Source: CAYQAJ01 sp964415245
GTDB taxonomy: Bacteria > Planctomycetota > Planctomycetia > Pirellulales > Pirellulaceae
Assembly (NCBI GenBank): GCA_964415245.1
Contig: CAYQAJ010000098.1
Span: forward strand, 1 to 16,713
Length of the DNA: 16,713 nucleotides
Reading direction: 5' to 3'
Of the stretch, positions 5,263-13,310 are shown in pieces. Below the pieces are notes generated by a model that was not told the origin of the DNA, did not search any database, and saw nothing but the letters and a program-made list of their open reading frames with translations. Every line of letters begins with the position of its first letter. Positions within the stretch are counted from its first letter, which is position 1. The position numbers and the translations under genes are program-made.

Positions 5263-8175
5263 ATGACGCGTCCGGCCCCTCAGCGGCAAAAGGCGACCGG
5301 CGGGCTTGTCCCGACCTGGCCCTTTGTGTGCATCGTCGTTTGTCTATTCGTGATCAGCGTGGTGGCGATGCGCAACTGGGAGCGCCCAGCCGCGCATCAC
5401 GTCTCGCTTGAAGACTCCGCATCCAAGGTTCTGGATGCTGCGTCGCAGGGCACGTCGGCCGGCCAAGGATCCGCATCCCGACGGGGCTCGGCGTCGCCCG
5501 ACGTGCGCTCGTCGCGAACCCGCGTCAATCCACCCGCCGCGCCACAAGCCACCGACCAGCGCACTGCGTCCAACGCGCGGCAGGCGTTGCTCAAGGGCAT
5601 GGACGTGGCCGTGTCGCCGAGGGGAGCGCCGCCGATGACAGCGCCGCGGGTCGGAGAGGTATCGATCGCATTTCCGCACGACGCCGCATCGCAGAATCGA
5701 ATGTCCGACGTGCCTTCCTTCCCCGATACGCTCGTCGATCACCCCAGTGGCGCATCGTCGGATCCATCCCGGGCCGGATCGAACGATGACGCCGACGGGA
5801 ATCTCGAAAGCGACGACCAGGGGGACGATGAACCGGCGATCGACGACAACACCCAGGAGGGGGACTTCACCACCGGCACACCCGCCACGCTACAAGTCTC
5901 CGACGGGACGAATGAGTCGACCTCGCCACTCCCGCGCCGTATTCACCAGACCGACTCCTGCTGGCCCTTCCCCGAGACCTTGGTCGACCAGTTGGAGGCG
6001 GCCGCCGAATCGGCGCACTGCCACGATTGGGCACTCACGGTGCTCGATGAATTGGATCGGCTGGCCGAAGTCCCCACGTTGGAGTCGCCTGAGGCTGGGG
6101 ACGTGCTCGATCGCCTGCAAAAGCTGGCACCCGACGCGGGCCGCCTGGCATCTACCTGCCTCGACGACGCGGTGCGCGTGACGCTGCAGCGGCTTGAGTA
6201 TGCCCTGGAGCGCCGCATCGCGGTGTGGTCGAAGGCGCAAGCGCTGGCCGCTGCCAACACAGTTAGCCTTGAATTGGCATCGCCGGACGCCCAGGAGACG
6301 CGGGCTGCGTTAGAGGAGATTGAATCCTTACTTCGGCAATTCCCCAGCAGCCGCGGCTGGCGGAAGTATTTGCTTTTGAGCGACCTGCACCGCCTGGCGG
6401 GGGGCGATGCGGCGCAAGGCGGTCGTTCGAACCCGGGCGATAACCCCCGCGCGACGAGCGGAGCACGAGCGACCATCGACGACAATGGCCTACCCACCCT
6501 CGACGTTTCGACCGAGGCCACGACGCTCATCGCCGAGCGGCGCGAGACGGCGCGTCGTGTGCTCGGACGGCTCGAATCGACCAGCTTGACCGACGAGCAG
6601 GAAGCGTTTCTGGACCAGCCCGCTTTCGAGCGACTGAATCGCGCCTTGCGCAACTGGGCCAACGAACCAATCAACGTACCCGCGCTGCTGAGTGCCCTGG
6701 AGCAATACGAAATGAGCGGGGCGACGCAGGCGGGGCGCGACGCGGTGCAAGCGGTCTCGATACTGCGCTGGTCGCCCGACGAAACCGCGGTGCAGTTATC
6801 GCGCTCCGTCGAGCAGCATTATCGCAACGCCAACTTGCGGATCGCCGTGAGCGAGGGGTTGCTGAACCGGCTGATCCCGCAGCCGGCGGTGACTCTCGAG
6901 GACGTGGAGGACTATATCGCCGGCGCCGACGTCTACGGCGTGAGCGAGAATCACACGCGGCTGTTCCTCCGCTTGCTACCCGACCGCAACCGCATCCGCG
7001 TCGGATTGGAGGCCAAGGGAGTCGTGGCCTCCGAGACCGAGGCGTACAAGGGCGCCGCGACCGTCTATAACGACGGCCTTTCGCAGTTCCATGCTCGAAA
7101 ACTCGTGCAGGTCGACGGCAAGGGCGTGCGGGTGTGGCGCTCCGAGGCGCGGGCCGAGAGCGAAACGCAAATGACCGACCTATCGACCGACTATGACAAC
7201 CTGCCCCTATTCGGTCATCTGGCGCGTATGATCGCCATGAAGCAACACGACCAGGTTTCTTCCCAAGCCCGGCGGGAAGTCCAAGACAGGGTCGCGGAGC
7301 GAGCCCGGCAGCGGCTCGACGAAGAAGTGCACCGTCGCGTGGCCAAGGCGGAGCAACAGTTCCAGCGGCAGGTCATGGATCCGCTGCGACGGCTCGATCT
7401 GGCTCCCGAGGTCGTCGACATGCAGACCACGTCGCAGCGGATCATCGTCCGCTCGCGTTTGGCCTCCGACGAGCAGCTTGCCGCCCTGACGCCGCGGCCC
7501 CTGGCTCCCGGCATCAGCCTCATCAGCGCGCAGATTCACGAGTCGGTGTTCAACAATCTGTTGGATCAACTGGATCTCGACGGCCGCCGCGTCCTCCTCG
7601 ACGACCTGTACCACGAGCTATCGGCCAGGGCGGGTCACCCCGATGTCGAGATTCCCGAGGACATGCCCGAGAACATCACCATTGAGTTCGCCCAACACGA
7701 CGCGATTCACGTCCGCTGCGACGACGGAAAGCTACAGCTTTCGATTCGCGTGGCGGAACTGTCGCAGGGGCGGGGCGGCAAGTGGCGCAACTTTGAGGTC
7801 CGCGGCTATTACTACCCCGAAACCGCGGGGCTCGACGCGCGGCTCGTCCGCGACGGTTATGTGGAGTTGGTGGGCGAGCGGCTCGGTTTCCGCGACCAGA
7901 TCGCCCTGCGGGGTATTTTCACCAAGGTGCTCTCCAAACGCACCGCGCTGCGGCTGGTGCCCGATTCGATCATCAGCGACTCCCGTTTTCGCGATCTGGG
8001 TATCAACCAGTTCGTGATCGAGGACGGCTGGATCGGCGTGGCGATCAGCGAGGGCAACCGGAGCACGCAGCCCCACGTCGCCTCGGGTACACCGCCTCAC
8101 ATTTCCTTGGGCACGCCGCCTCGCTCCGCCTCAAGTATGGCCGGCGCCTCTTCTCTCAACACGGTCCGGCGGTAG
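5263..8175 (+). CDS. Large membrane-anchored protein of unknown function
   Basis: A 970-residue protein with no family I recognise. Residues 18-36 form one hydrophobic segment after a short basic N-terminus, so the rest is probably outside the cytoplasm. Residues 45-230 are Ser/Asp/Pro-rich and look disordered, with a strongly acidic stretch (175-200). Residues 235-520 are mostly helical. The C-terminal half looks folded and holds two similar-looking modules: about 524-632, beginning LRIAVSEGLLNRLI, and about 751-870, beginning ISAQIHESVFNNLLDQL. In each an amphipathic helix is followed by beta-rich sequence. A charged coiled-coil-like region (660-710) separates them. The helix-then-strand start recalls lipid-binding TULIP/SMP-like domains, but this is only a guess. 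The short motif FP(D/E)TLVD occurs twice (153-159, 236-242). The start ATG has no Shine-Dalgarno. It stands alone between two long gaps. Confidence 0.8.
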   Translation: MTRPAPQRQKATGGLVPTWPFVCIVVCLFVISVVAMRNWERPAAHHVSLEDSASKVLDAASQGTSAGQGSASRRGSASPDVRSSRTRVNPPAAPQATDQRTASNARQALLKGMDVAVSPRGAPPMTAPRVGEVSIAFPHDAASQNRMSDVPSFPDTLVDHPSGASSDPSRAGSNDDADGNLESDDQGDDEPAIDDNTQEGDFTTGTPATLQVSDGTNESTSPLPRRIHQTDSCWPFPETLVDQLEAAAESAHCHDWALTVLDELDRLAEVPTLESPEAGDVLDRLQKLAPDAGRLASTCLDDAVRVTLQRLEYALERRIAVWSKAQALAAANTVSLELASPDAQETRAALEEIESLLRQFPSSRGWRKYLLLSDLHRLAGGDAAQGGRSNPGDNPRATSGARATIDDNGLPTLDVSTEATTLIAERRETARRVLGRLESTSLTDEQEAFLDQPAFERLNRALRNWANEPINVPALLSALEQYEMSGATQAGRDAVQAVSILRWSPDETAVQLSRSVEQHYRNANLRIAVSEGLLNRLIPQPAVTLEDVEDYIAGADVYGVSENHTRLFLRLLPDRNRIRVGLEAKGVVASETEAYKGAATVYNDGLSQFHARKLVQVDGKGVRVWRSEARAESETQMTDLSTDYDNLPLFGHLARMIAMKQHDQVSSQARREVQDRVAERARQRLDEEVHRRVAKAEQQFQRQVMDPLRRLDLAPEVVDMQTTSQRIIVRSRLASDEQLAALTPRPLAPGISLISAQIHESVFNNLLDQLDLDGRRVLLDDLYHELSARAGHPDVEIPEDMPENITIEFAQHDAIHVRCDDGKLQLSIRVAELSQGRGGKWRNFEVRGYYYPETAGLDARLVRDGYVELVGERLGFRDQIALRGIFTKVLSKRTALRLVPDSIISDSRFRDLGINQFVIEDGWIGVAISEGNRSTQPHVASGTPPHISLGTPPRSASSMAGASSLNTVRR

Positions 8176-8542
8176 CGGCGATTCGGCTGGCAGCGGGAGT
8201 TGTGTCGGGTCTCTCGACCGCAATACGCAACGTCCGATGATTCTCCCCGCGTGCGACTTGCGTCGCGTGAACCTTCTGCTTGCGCTGCTGTCGATGCTGC
8301 TAAGCCGCCGACTGACATTGACCCTCGCTGGGGGTTCACTAAAATGTTGCCTTTCTTGGGTTTAGTGCTGATCCAAAGAAGAGAGTACGGGGAATTGCCC
8401 AATCTGCAAGTCCATTGTCGTGGGATTTGAGATTTGGGATTGGGTGCTTGCCCGCCACAGCGCGGCCACCGGTCCCCTTCTCTGAACGTTTTTTGGGTCA
8501 GCACGTACCTGCGGCGAGACCAGCGTGCAAACGGCTCCCACC
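8176..8542. other. Intergenic region of 367 bp: short hairpin and heptamers, no gene seen
   Basis: Between the 970-residue gene and lysS I see a possible hairpin, CACTAAA (8337-8343) with TTTAGTG (8361-8367). Three GATTTGA-like heptamers follow at 8424-8444. The sequence is less GC-rich than the flanking genes around 8335-8440, as expected for a promoter region. A 150-codon minus-strand frame crosses it but has no domain and spans the repeats, so I do not call it. No RNA gene was recognised. Confidence 0.55.
8424..8444. repeat. Three degenerate heptamers (GATTTGA family)
   Basis: GATTTGA, GATTTGG and GATTGGG follow one another without gaps. This short heptamer tract belongs to the same general class as the longer 7-bp arrays elsewhere in the window, but with a different unit. 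Confidence 0.6.
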
Positions 8543-10141
8543 ATGGCATCGAACCACGGCGCGCAGGACGGCGGCGGCCTTCATGAGGCGGCGCGGCGCG
8601 AGAAGCTGCGCCGCATCGTCGAATTGGGGCACGACCCCTGGGGCCAGCGGTTCGACGACCGCTTGCTGATCGGCGACATTCGCGCTTTTGGCGGACGCAT
8701 TCAGTTCCGCGCCGAGTCGGGCAACCTGGTCGACCTGCCGGCTCTCGACGGGTCGCAATTGGCCGACGATCCCGGCACCAGCTTTCAGCAGTGGCTGGCC
8801 GCGCAGGGAGCGGGCGAACTGGTCGGCCCCGATGTTCGCGCCGCCGGCCGGATCATGCTGCAGCGCCCCACCGGCAAGCTGCTGTTCGTGAACTTGCGCG
8901 ACTGGACGGGCGACATTCAGCTCTTCATCGGCCGCAAGCAGGTCGGCCCCGAGAACTGGGAGCTCGCGCAGTGCTTCGACCTGGGTGATCTGGTAGGCGT
9001 CGACGGCCAGCTTCGCCGCACCAAGACGGGCGAGCTGACGATCTTCGCCACGAAGCTGCACTTCCTTTGCAAGGCGATTGAGCCGCCCCCTGAGAAGCAC
9101 CACGGCTTGGTCGACGCGGAGCTGCGGCAGCGGATGCGATACCTCGACCTGATTTACGGCGAGGGTGTGCTGGAGCGGTTCCTCAAGCGGACCAAGATTG
9201 TGCAATCGTTTCGCGAAACGCTCTCGCGGCAGGGTTTTTGCGAAATCGAGGGGCCGACGCTGCATGCAATCGCCGGCGGGGCGGCGGCGCGGCCGTTTGT
9301 CACGCACCATAACGCGCTCGACATCCAACTCTTCCTCCGCATCGCGCTGGAACTGCACCTCAAGCGGTTGATGGTCGGGGGCATGGAGCGGGTGTACGAG
9401 CTCGGCCGCGTCTACCGCAATGAAGGCATCAGCCCGCGGCACAACCCCGAGTTCACCATGCTCGAGGCGTACCAGGCGCTGGGCGACTACCAGAGCATGA
9501 TGGACCTGACCGAGCAGCTTATCGTCGACGCGGTGAAGGCGATTTCACCCGGCCAACCGCAGTACCGGCTGGCGTGGGGCGAGGCCGAGATCGACTTCAC
9601 GCCGCCGTTTGCCCGCGCCACGTACGACGAGTTGTTTCAGCGATACACCGGCGTCGACCCCAGCGATGAAAAGGCGGTGGCCGCGTTCGCCGAGGGCCTG
9701 GGCTTCGATACCACGGCCAAGCACCCCGATGTCGTGAAGACCTTCGTATTCGAGGAGAAGGTCGAGTCGCAGCTCACGGGTCCGGTGTTCGTGCTCGACT
9801 ACCCGGCCAGCATTTGCCCGCTGACCAAGCGCAAGGCGGGGAGCGACCACCTGGCCGAGCGATTCGAGCTGTTCATCCAGGGTATGGAGATCGCCAACGC
9901 CTATACCGAGCTGAACGATCCCGACCTGCAGGAGGAGCTGTTCCGCACGCAGTTGGCCGGATTGCCCGCCGACGATTCGATGGCCCGCATGGACCACGAC
10001 TTCATTCGGGCGCTGCGTCATGGCATGCCTCCGGCGGGCGGACTGGGGTTGGGAATCGATCGGTTGGTGATGCTGCTGACGGGTGCCCAGTCGATCCGCG
10101 AAGTGATCCTGTTTCCACTTTTGCGACCGGAGAATACGTAG
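8543..10141 (+). CDS. lysS: Lysyl-tRNA synthetase, class II
   Basis: Charges tRNA-Lys with lysine using ATP in the cytoplasm. The 532-residue protein has an N-terminal OB-fold anticodon-binding domain (about 98-180, with GKLLFVNLRDWTGDIQLFI). Then comes the linker PPPEKHHGLVDAELRQRMRY (181-200) typical of LysRS. In the catalytic core, motif 2 is RVYRNEGISPRHNPEFTMLE (289-308) and motif 3 is GLGLGIDRLVMLL (500-512). The AIAGGAAARPFVTHHNALD segment (242-260) is diagnostic of LysRS. The usual IAPEL before motif 2 reads IALEL here. An extra stretch (about 66-97) precedes the OB fold. ATG 8543 is preferred over the in-frame GTG at 8525; neither has a clear ribosome binding site, so the start is uncertain by six codons. 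Repeat-rich sequence lies on both sides. Confidence 0.96.
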   Translation: MASNHGAQDGGGLHEAARREKLRRIVELGHDPWGQRFDDRLLIGDIRAFGGRIQFRAESGNLVDLPALDGSQLADDPGTSFQQWLAAQGAGELVGPDVRAAGRIMLQRPTGKLLFVNLRDWTGDIQLFIGRKQVGPENWELAQCFDLGDLVGVDGQLRRTKTGELTIFATKLHFLCKAIEPPPEKHHGLVDAELRQRMRYLDLIYGEGVLERFLKRTKIVQSFRETLSRQGFCEIEGPTLHAIAGGAAARPFVTHHNALDIQLFLRIALELHLKRLMVGGMERVYELGRVYRNEGISPRHNPEFTMLEAYQALGDYQSMMDLTEQLIVDAVKAISPGQPQYRLAWGEAEIDFTPPFARATYDELFQRYTGVDPSDEKAVAAFAEGLGFDTTAKHPDVVKTFVFEEKVESQLTGPVFVLDYPASICPLTKRKAGSDHLAERFELFIQGMEIANAYTELNDPDLQEELFRTQLAGLPADDSMARMDHDFIRALRHGMPPAGGLGLGIDRLVMLLTGAQSIREVILFPLLRPENT

Positions 10142-10152
10142 AGCAGGAGAGT

Positions 10153-10180
10153 GTCCGTTGTCAGTTGTCCGTGGTCCGTT
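10153..10180. repeat. Four heptamers (GTCCGTT family), left arm of an inverted repeat
   Basis: GTCCGTT, GTCAGTT, GTCCGTG and GTCCGTT are contiguous, starting 12 bases after the lysS stop. On the opposite strand they read as the AACGGAC/AACTGAC family found at 10298 and 12358. CGTTGTCAGTTGT (10156-10168) is the exact complement of ACAACTGACAACG at 10298-10310. Confidence 0.85.
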
Positions 10181-10297
10181 GCGGGTCTACGGTCGCGCGT
10201 CATTCTAGCGCGTGTGGTAATGCAAGAGAGAGTCGAGAGTGGGAGAGAGCGTAACTCCGACGGGGAGACGCGAGGATGATCGGAGTTTACATCCCAT

Positions 10298-10353
10298 ACA
10301 ACTGACAACGAACAACGGACCACTGACCTCCGCCGACTGAACACTGAAAACCC
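10298..10353. repeat. Heptamer array upstream of the Lol permease gene
   Basis: Eight contiguous 7-base units begin ACAACTG, ACAACGA, ACAACGG, ACCACTG and end with CCGACTG, AACACTG, AAAACCC. The first units belong to the family of the 12358 array. The last units share a 19-base identical stretch with the array before the aminotransferase gene. The start pairs with the inverted copy at 10156-10168. Together with 10153-10180 this fills much of the 280-bp gap before the permease gene. Confidence 0.85.
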
Positions 10354-10421
10354 TTGCCGATTCGATTGATCGCTTGCCCCCAACGGATTGTGGCCCCACC
10401 GCGAGTGCCAAAGGATTGGCC

Positions 10422-12116
10422 ATGTACAAGCTTCTTCTCTGCTGGCGGTATCTTCGCACGCGCTACATCGCCCTGGCCTCGATTATCAGCGTAACGCTGG
10501 GCGTGGCGACGCTGATCGTGGTCAACAGCGTCATGCAGGGCTTCTCCAGCGAAATGCACAAGCGGCTGCACAACATTCTCTCCGACATCGTGGTCGAAAG
10601 CGCCGGCCTCGACAGCATGTACGATCGCCAATGGCACGAGCGGGAAGTGCGCCGCGTCGTCGGCGACGATCTGGAAGCCATTACCAGCATCGTTCGCGTG
10701 CCCGCGATGATCAGCATGCGCTACCGCGGCCGTACCGTCACGCAGCAGGTGATGCTCATCGGCATCGATCCCGAGACGTACGGTCAGGTCGGCTCGTTCA
10801 GCGAGCACCTATTGCACGCCGATGACCGCCGCGGGCTCAACTTCAAGCTGCACGACGGCGGCTACGACGAGCGGCTGCCGGCGGACTCGGGCTGGCAGCA
10901 CCGTCAACTGCGGGTAGCGGCCGAGCGGGCTTATGAGGATCTCTACAAGTCGGAGCCTCTGGAGACGCCGGCGGCAGCGGTGACGCCCCGCTCGACGGAA
11001 AAGAGAACCAGCGGCGAATCGGATATCGTGCTGCGGCCGATTCCGCGCGTGCACCCGCTCGACCAGACGGAACTGCCCCCTTCGTTTCGCGACGCACACA
11101 GAAACGAGGGCGGTGGTCCGGTCCGCGACGTACCTGACACAGGCTTTCCCGACGCTGCGGCCGATCTTTCCGATCAGCCCGTCAACCCATTCGACTCCGT
11201 GCGTCCGCCGAGCGCCGGCGACGAATTCGACCCGGCCCGCGAACAGTACATCGGCGTGGTGGTCGGCATTGCGCTGGGGAGCGTAAAGTACCACGGCCCC
11301 GATGGCAGCGTGCAAGAAGAGTGGCTGTGCCGGCCCGGCGACGACGTGACGATCACATTCCCCACGGCGGGCATGCCGCCCAAGCCGGTCGACGCTCCCT
11401 TCACGATCGTCAACATGTACGAAAGCAAAATGAGCGAATATGACTCGAGCTTCGCCTTCGTGCCGCTGGCCGACTTGCAGCGGATGCGGGGTATGGTCGA
11501 TCCGCTCTCGGGCACGGCGGGCGTGACCTCGATCCAGATCAAGCTTCGTCCCGGCGCCGACCTCAATGCCGTCCGCGACAAGCTCCGCGAGCGGTTCCCG
11601 CCGCAGCAGTATCCCTACCGCATCCAGACATGGCGCGAAATGCAGGGTCCATTGCTGGCGGCCGTGCGACTGGAAACCACGATTCTCAACGTCCTGCTGT
11701 TTCTGATCATCGCGGTGGCGGGCTTCGGCATCCTGGCCACGTTCTTCATGATCGTGGTGGAAAAGACGCGCGACATCGGCGTGCTCAAAGCCCTGGGCGC
11801 CCCGAGTCGCGGCGTGATGAGCATCTTCCTGGGATACGGTATTTCGCTGGGGCTGGTCGGAGCGGGCGCGGGCGTGGCGATCGGACTGCCGTTTGCCATC
11901 TACATCGACACGATCGCCAAGTTGATCGAACGGCTGACCGGGCAGGCGCTGTTCGACCCCACGGTTTACTACTTCGATTCGATTCCCTCGGTGGTTGAGC
12001 CGGCGACCGTCGCCTGGGTGGCGGCGGGCGCCGTGCTGATTGCGGTGATGGCCAGCGTGCTGCCGGCTATGCGGGCCGCGCGGCTGCACCCGGTCGAAGC
12101 GCTGCGATACGAGTGA
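10422..12116 (+). CDS. Lipoprotein-releasing ABC transporter permease (LolC/LolE family)
   Basis: Inner-membrane permease of a LolCDE-type exporter, which by family releases lipoproteins from the inner membrane for transfer to the outer membrane. The 564-residue protein has TM1 at about 17-37 and a large extracytoplasmic region (about 40-415). The C-terminal FtsX domain has three TM segments near 422-446, 468-495 and 527-551. It ends with the family's typical AARLHPVEALRYE. A Pro/Asp-rich insert at about 175-275 makes the extracytoplasmic domain longer than usual. ATG 10422 is chosen because AAAGGA lies six bases upstream and the product then begins MYKLLLCWRYLRTRYIA, the usual LolC/E start. 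The ATPase gene follows after 37 bp, so the two form an operon. With one permease gene present, a homodimer or a partner encoded elsewhere is possible. Confidence 0.9.
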   Translation: MYKLLLCWRYLRTRYIALASIISVTLGVATLIVVNSVMQGFSSEMHKRLHNILSDIVVESAGLDSMYDRQWHEREVRRVVGDDLEAITSIVRVPAMISMRYRGRTVTQQVMLIGIDPETYGQVGSFSEHLLHADDRRGLNFKLHDGGYDERLPADSGWQHRQLRVAAERAYEDLYKSEPLETPAAAVTPRSTEKRTSGESDIVLRPIPRVHPLDQTELPPSFRDAHRNEGGGPVRDVPDTGFPDAAADLSDQPVNPFDSVRPPSAGDEFDPAREQYIGVVVGIALGSVKYHGPDGSVQEEWLCRPGDDVTITFPTAGMPPKPVDAPFTIVNMYESKMSEYDSSFAFVPLADLQRMRGMVDPLSGTAGVTSIQIKLRPGADLNAVRDKLRERFPPQQYPYRIQTWREMQGPLLAAVRLETTILNVLLFLIIAVAGFGILATFFMIVVEKTRDIGVLKALGAPSRGVMSIFLGYGISLGLVGAGAGVAIGLPFAIYIDTIAKLIERLTGQALFDPTVYYFDSIPSVVEPATVAWVAAGAVLIAVMASVLPAMRAARLHPVEALRYE

Positions 12117-12153
12117 TCTTGGCCAGTGCCCCCAGCAAGGAAGCGAAAGCGGC

Positions 12154-13146
12154 ATGAGTGACACGCCCTACACCTCGACGCATACACGGCGGACGGGTCT
12201 AGCCGGCACCGCCGGTCCTCATTTCGACCCTGATCGCACCGAGCCCGAACTCGGACCACGGACGAACACGGACGAACACGGACCACCACGGACCACGGAT
12301 GAGCAAAAGCTGTCAGCTATCAGCCCTCAGCTATCAGCACCGGAAAGCCAGCAAGACCGACAACGGACAACGGACAACCAACAACTAACGAACAACAACC
12401 CACAACCAACAACCGACCACGGACAACTGACAACTGACAACGGACCACGGACATACTCCATCCTCGGCGCTCACAATCTTCACAAGAGCTACCGCAAGGG
12501 GAGCCACGTGGTGCGCGTGCTGCGGGGAGTCGATTTCGCCGTGCATCCCGGCCAGTTCGTCGCCATTGTGGGGCAGAGCGGTTCGGGCAAAAGCACGCTC
12601 TTGCATCTGCTGGCCACGCTCGACAAGCCCGATGAGGGCGAAATCTACTTCCAGGGGCATCGCATCGACAACCTGCCCGCGGCGTCGCACGACGTACTGC
12701 GGAACCGCTACCTGGGCATGATCTTTCAGTTCTATCACCTGTTGCCCGAGCTGTCGGCGCTGGAGAACGTGCTCGTGCCGCAGATGATTGCCGAGGGAGC
12801 GACGCGCTACTGGTGGAACCAACGTCGCTATCGCCAGCGGGCCCGCGTATTGCTCGACCGCGTCGGGCTCTCCCACCGGCTAACGCACAAGCCCCGCGAA
12901 ATGTCGGGGGGCGAGATGCAGCGAGCCGCAATCGCCCGCGCGCTGATCGCCGATCCGCTGGTGCTGTTGGCCGACGAGCCGACGGGCAACCTCGACCGCC
13001 GCACGGGCCAGGACATTCTGGCGATCCTCCGCTCCTTGAACGAGCAGGAGAACCTCACTATAGTCATGGTGACGCACGACACGGCCATCGCCGAGCAGGC
13101 CGACACCGTGGTGCGGCTCGTCGAGGGATGCGTGGAAAACGCCTGA
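12154..13146 (+). CDS. lolD: ABC transporter ATPase (LolD-like) with repeat-derived N-terminal extension
   Basis: ATP-hydrolysing subunit that energises the permease encoded just upstream. Of 330 residues, about 101-330 form a normal LolD/MacB-type domain: A-loop Y113, Walker A GQSGSGKST (140-148), Q-loop Q192, signature MSGGE (250-254; usually LSGGE), Walker B VLLADE (270-275) and switch H308. Residues 1-100 are unlike any ABC domain and are largely the translation of short tandem DNA repeats. Residues 70-97 form four 7-residue repeats (QRTTDNQ, QLTNNNP, QPTTDHG, QLTTDNG). ATG 12154 has AAGGAAG ten bases upstream. There is no ATG or TTG between it and the core, and the first in-frame GTG comes after the A-loop, so the extension is probably translated. 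A Rho-independent terminator follows the gene. Confidence 0.88.
   Translation: MSDTPYTSTHTRRTGLAGTAGPHFDPDRTEPELGPRTNTDEHGPPRTTDEQKLSAISPQLSAPESQQDRQRTTDNQQLTNNNPQPTTDHGQLTTDNGPRTYSILGAHNLHKSYRKGSHVVRVLRGVDFAVHPGQFVAIVGQSGSGKSTLLHLLATLDKPDEGEIYFQGHRIDNLPAASHDVLRNRYLGMIFQFYHLLPELSALENVLVPQMIAEGATRYWWNQRRYRQRARVLLDRVGLSHRLTHKPREMSGGEMQRAAIARALIADPLVLLADEPTGNLDRRTGQDILAILRSLNEQENLTIVMVTHDTAIAEQADTVVRLVEGCVENA
12254..12340. repeat. Two short tandem repeat tracts inside the lolD 5' coding region
   Basis: From 12254 to 12297, GACCACG flanks three 10-base units (GACGAACACG twice, GACCACCACG once). From 12313 to 12340 lie four heptamers: TCAGCTA, TCAGCCC, TCAGCTA, TCAGCAC. Both tracts are in frame with lolD and encode residues of roughly 34-62, for example LSAISPQ-LSAPESQ from the second tract. 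Confidence 0.85.
12358..12455. repeat. Fourteen-unit heptamer array (GGACAAC family) inside lolD
   Basis: Fourteen contiguous 7-base units: CGACAAC, GGACAAC twice, CAACAAC, TAACGAA and so on to TGACAAC twice, GGACCAC, GGACATA. Three heptamers make seven codons, so the translated product is itself a 7-residue repeat (residues 70-100 of the ATPase). The same unit occurs on the opposite strand at 10153-10180 and on this strand at 10298. Confidence 0.92.
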
Positions 13147-13172
13147 TGAGGGAGCAGTCGTGATGAGCGCGT

Positions 13173-13200
13173 GCCGCCATTCCTCGGGCGGCGTTTTTTT
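13173..13200 (+). terminator. Rho-independent terminator after lolD
   Basis: GCCGCC (13173-13178) pairs with GGCGGC (13187-13192) around an 8-base loop, followed one base later by seven T (13194-13200). It lies 27 bases after the lolD stop and is the only textbook intrinsic terminator I found. It marks the end of the permease-ATPase operon. Confidence 0.88.
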
Positions 13201-13220
13201 CAGGCCGGCGCCCGCGTCTT

Positions 13221-13248
13221 CCGACTGAACACTGAAAACTGAAAACTC
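13221..13248. repeat. Four heptamers upstream of the aminotransferase gene
   Basis: CCGACTG, AACACTG, AAAACTG and AAAACTC are contiguous. The first 19 bases (13221-13239) are identical to 10333-10351 before the permease gene. Both copies end about 71 bases before the next start codon. Confidence 0.85.
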
Positions 13249-13310
13249 GCGCCGCCGCAAACGTTCGACTCCCGTTGGGTCCGGCGCTGCGATCGACTTC
13301 CCAAACCCCC

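Noticed and set aside
8097..8549. Minus-strand frame of 150 codons across the gap before lysS
   Set aside because: No domain, Arg-rich, includes the heptamer tract and overlaps two real genes.
10809..12164. Minus-strand open frame of 451 codons
   Set aside because: Antisense to the Lol permease, rich in His, Arg and Asp as expected for the complement of GC-rich coding sequence.
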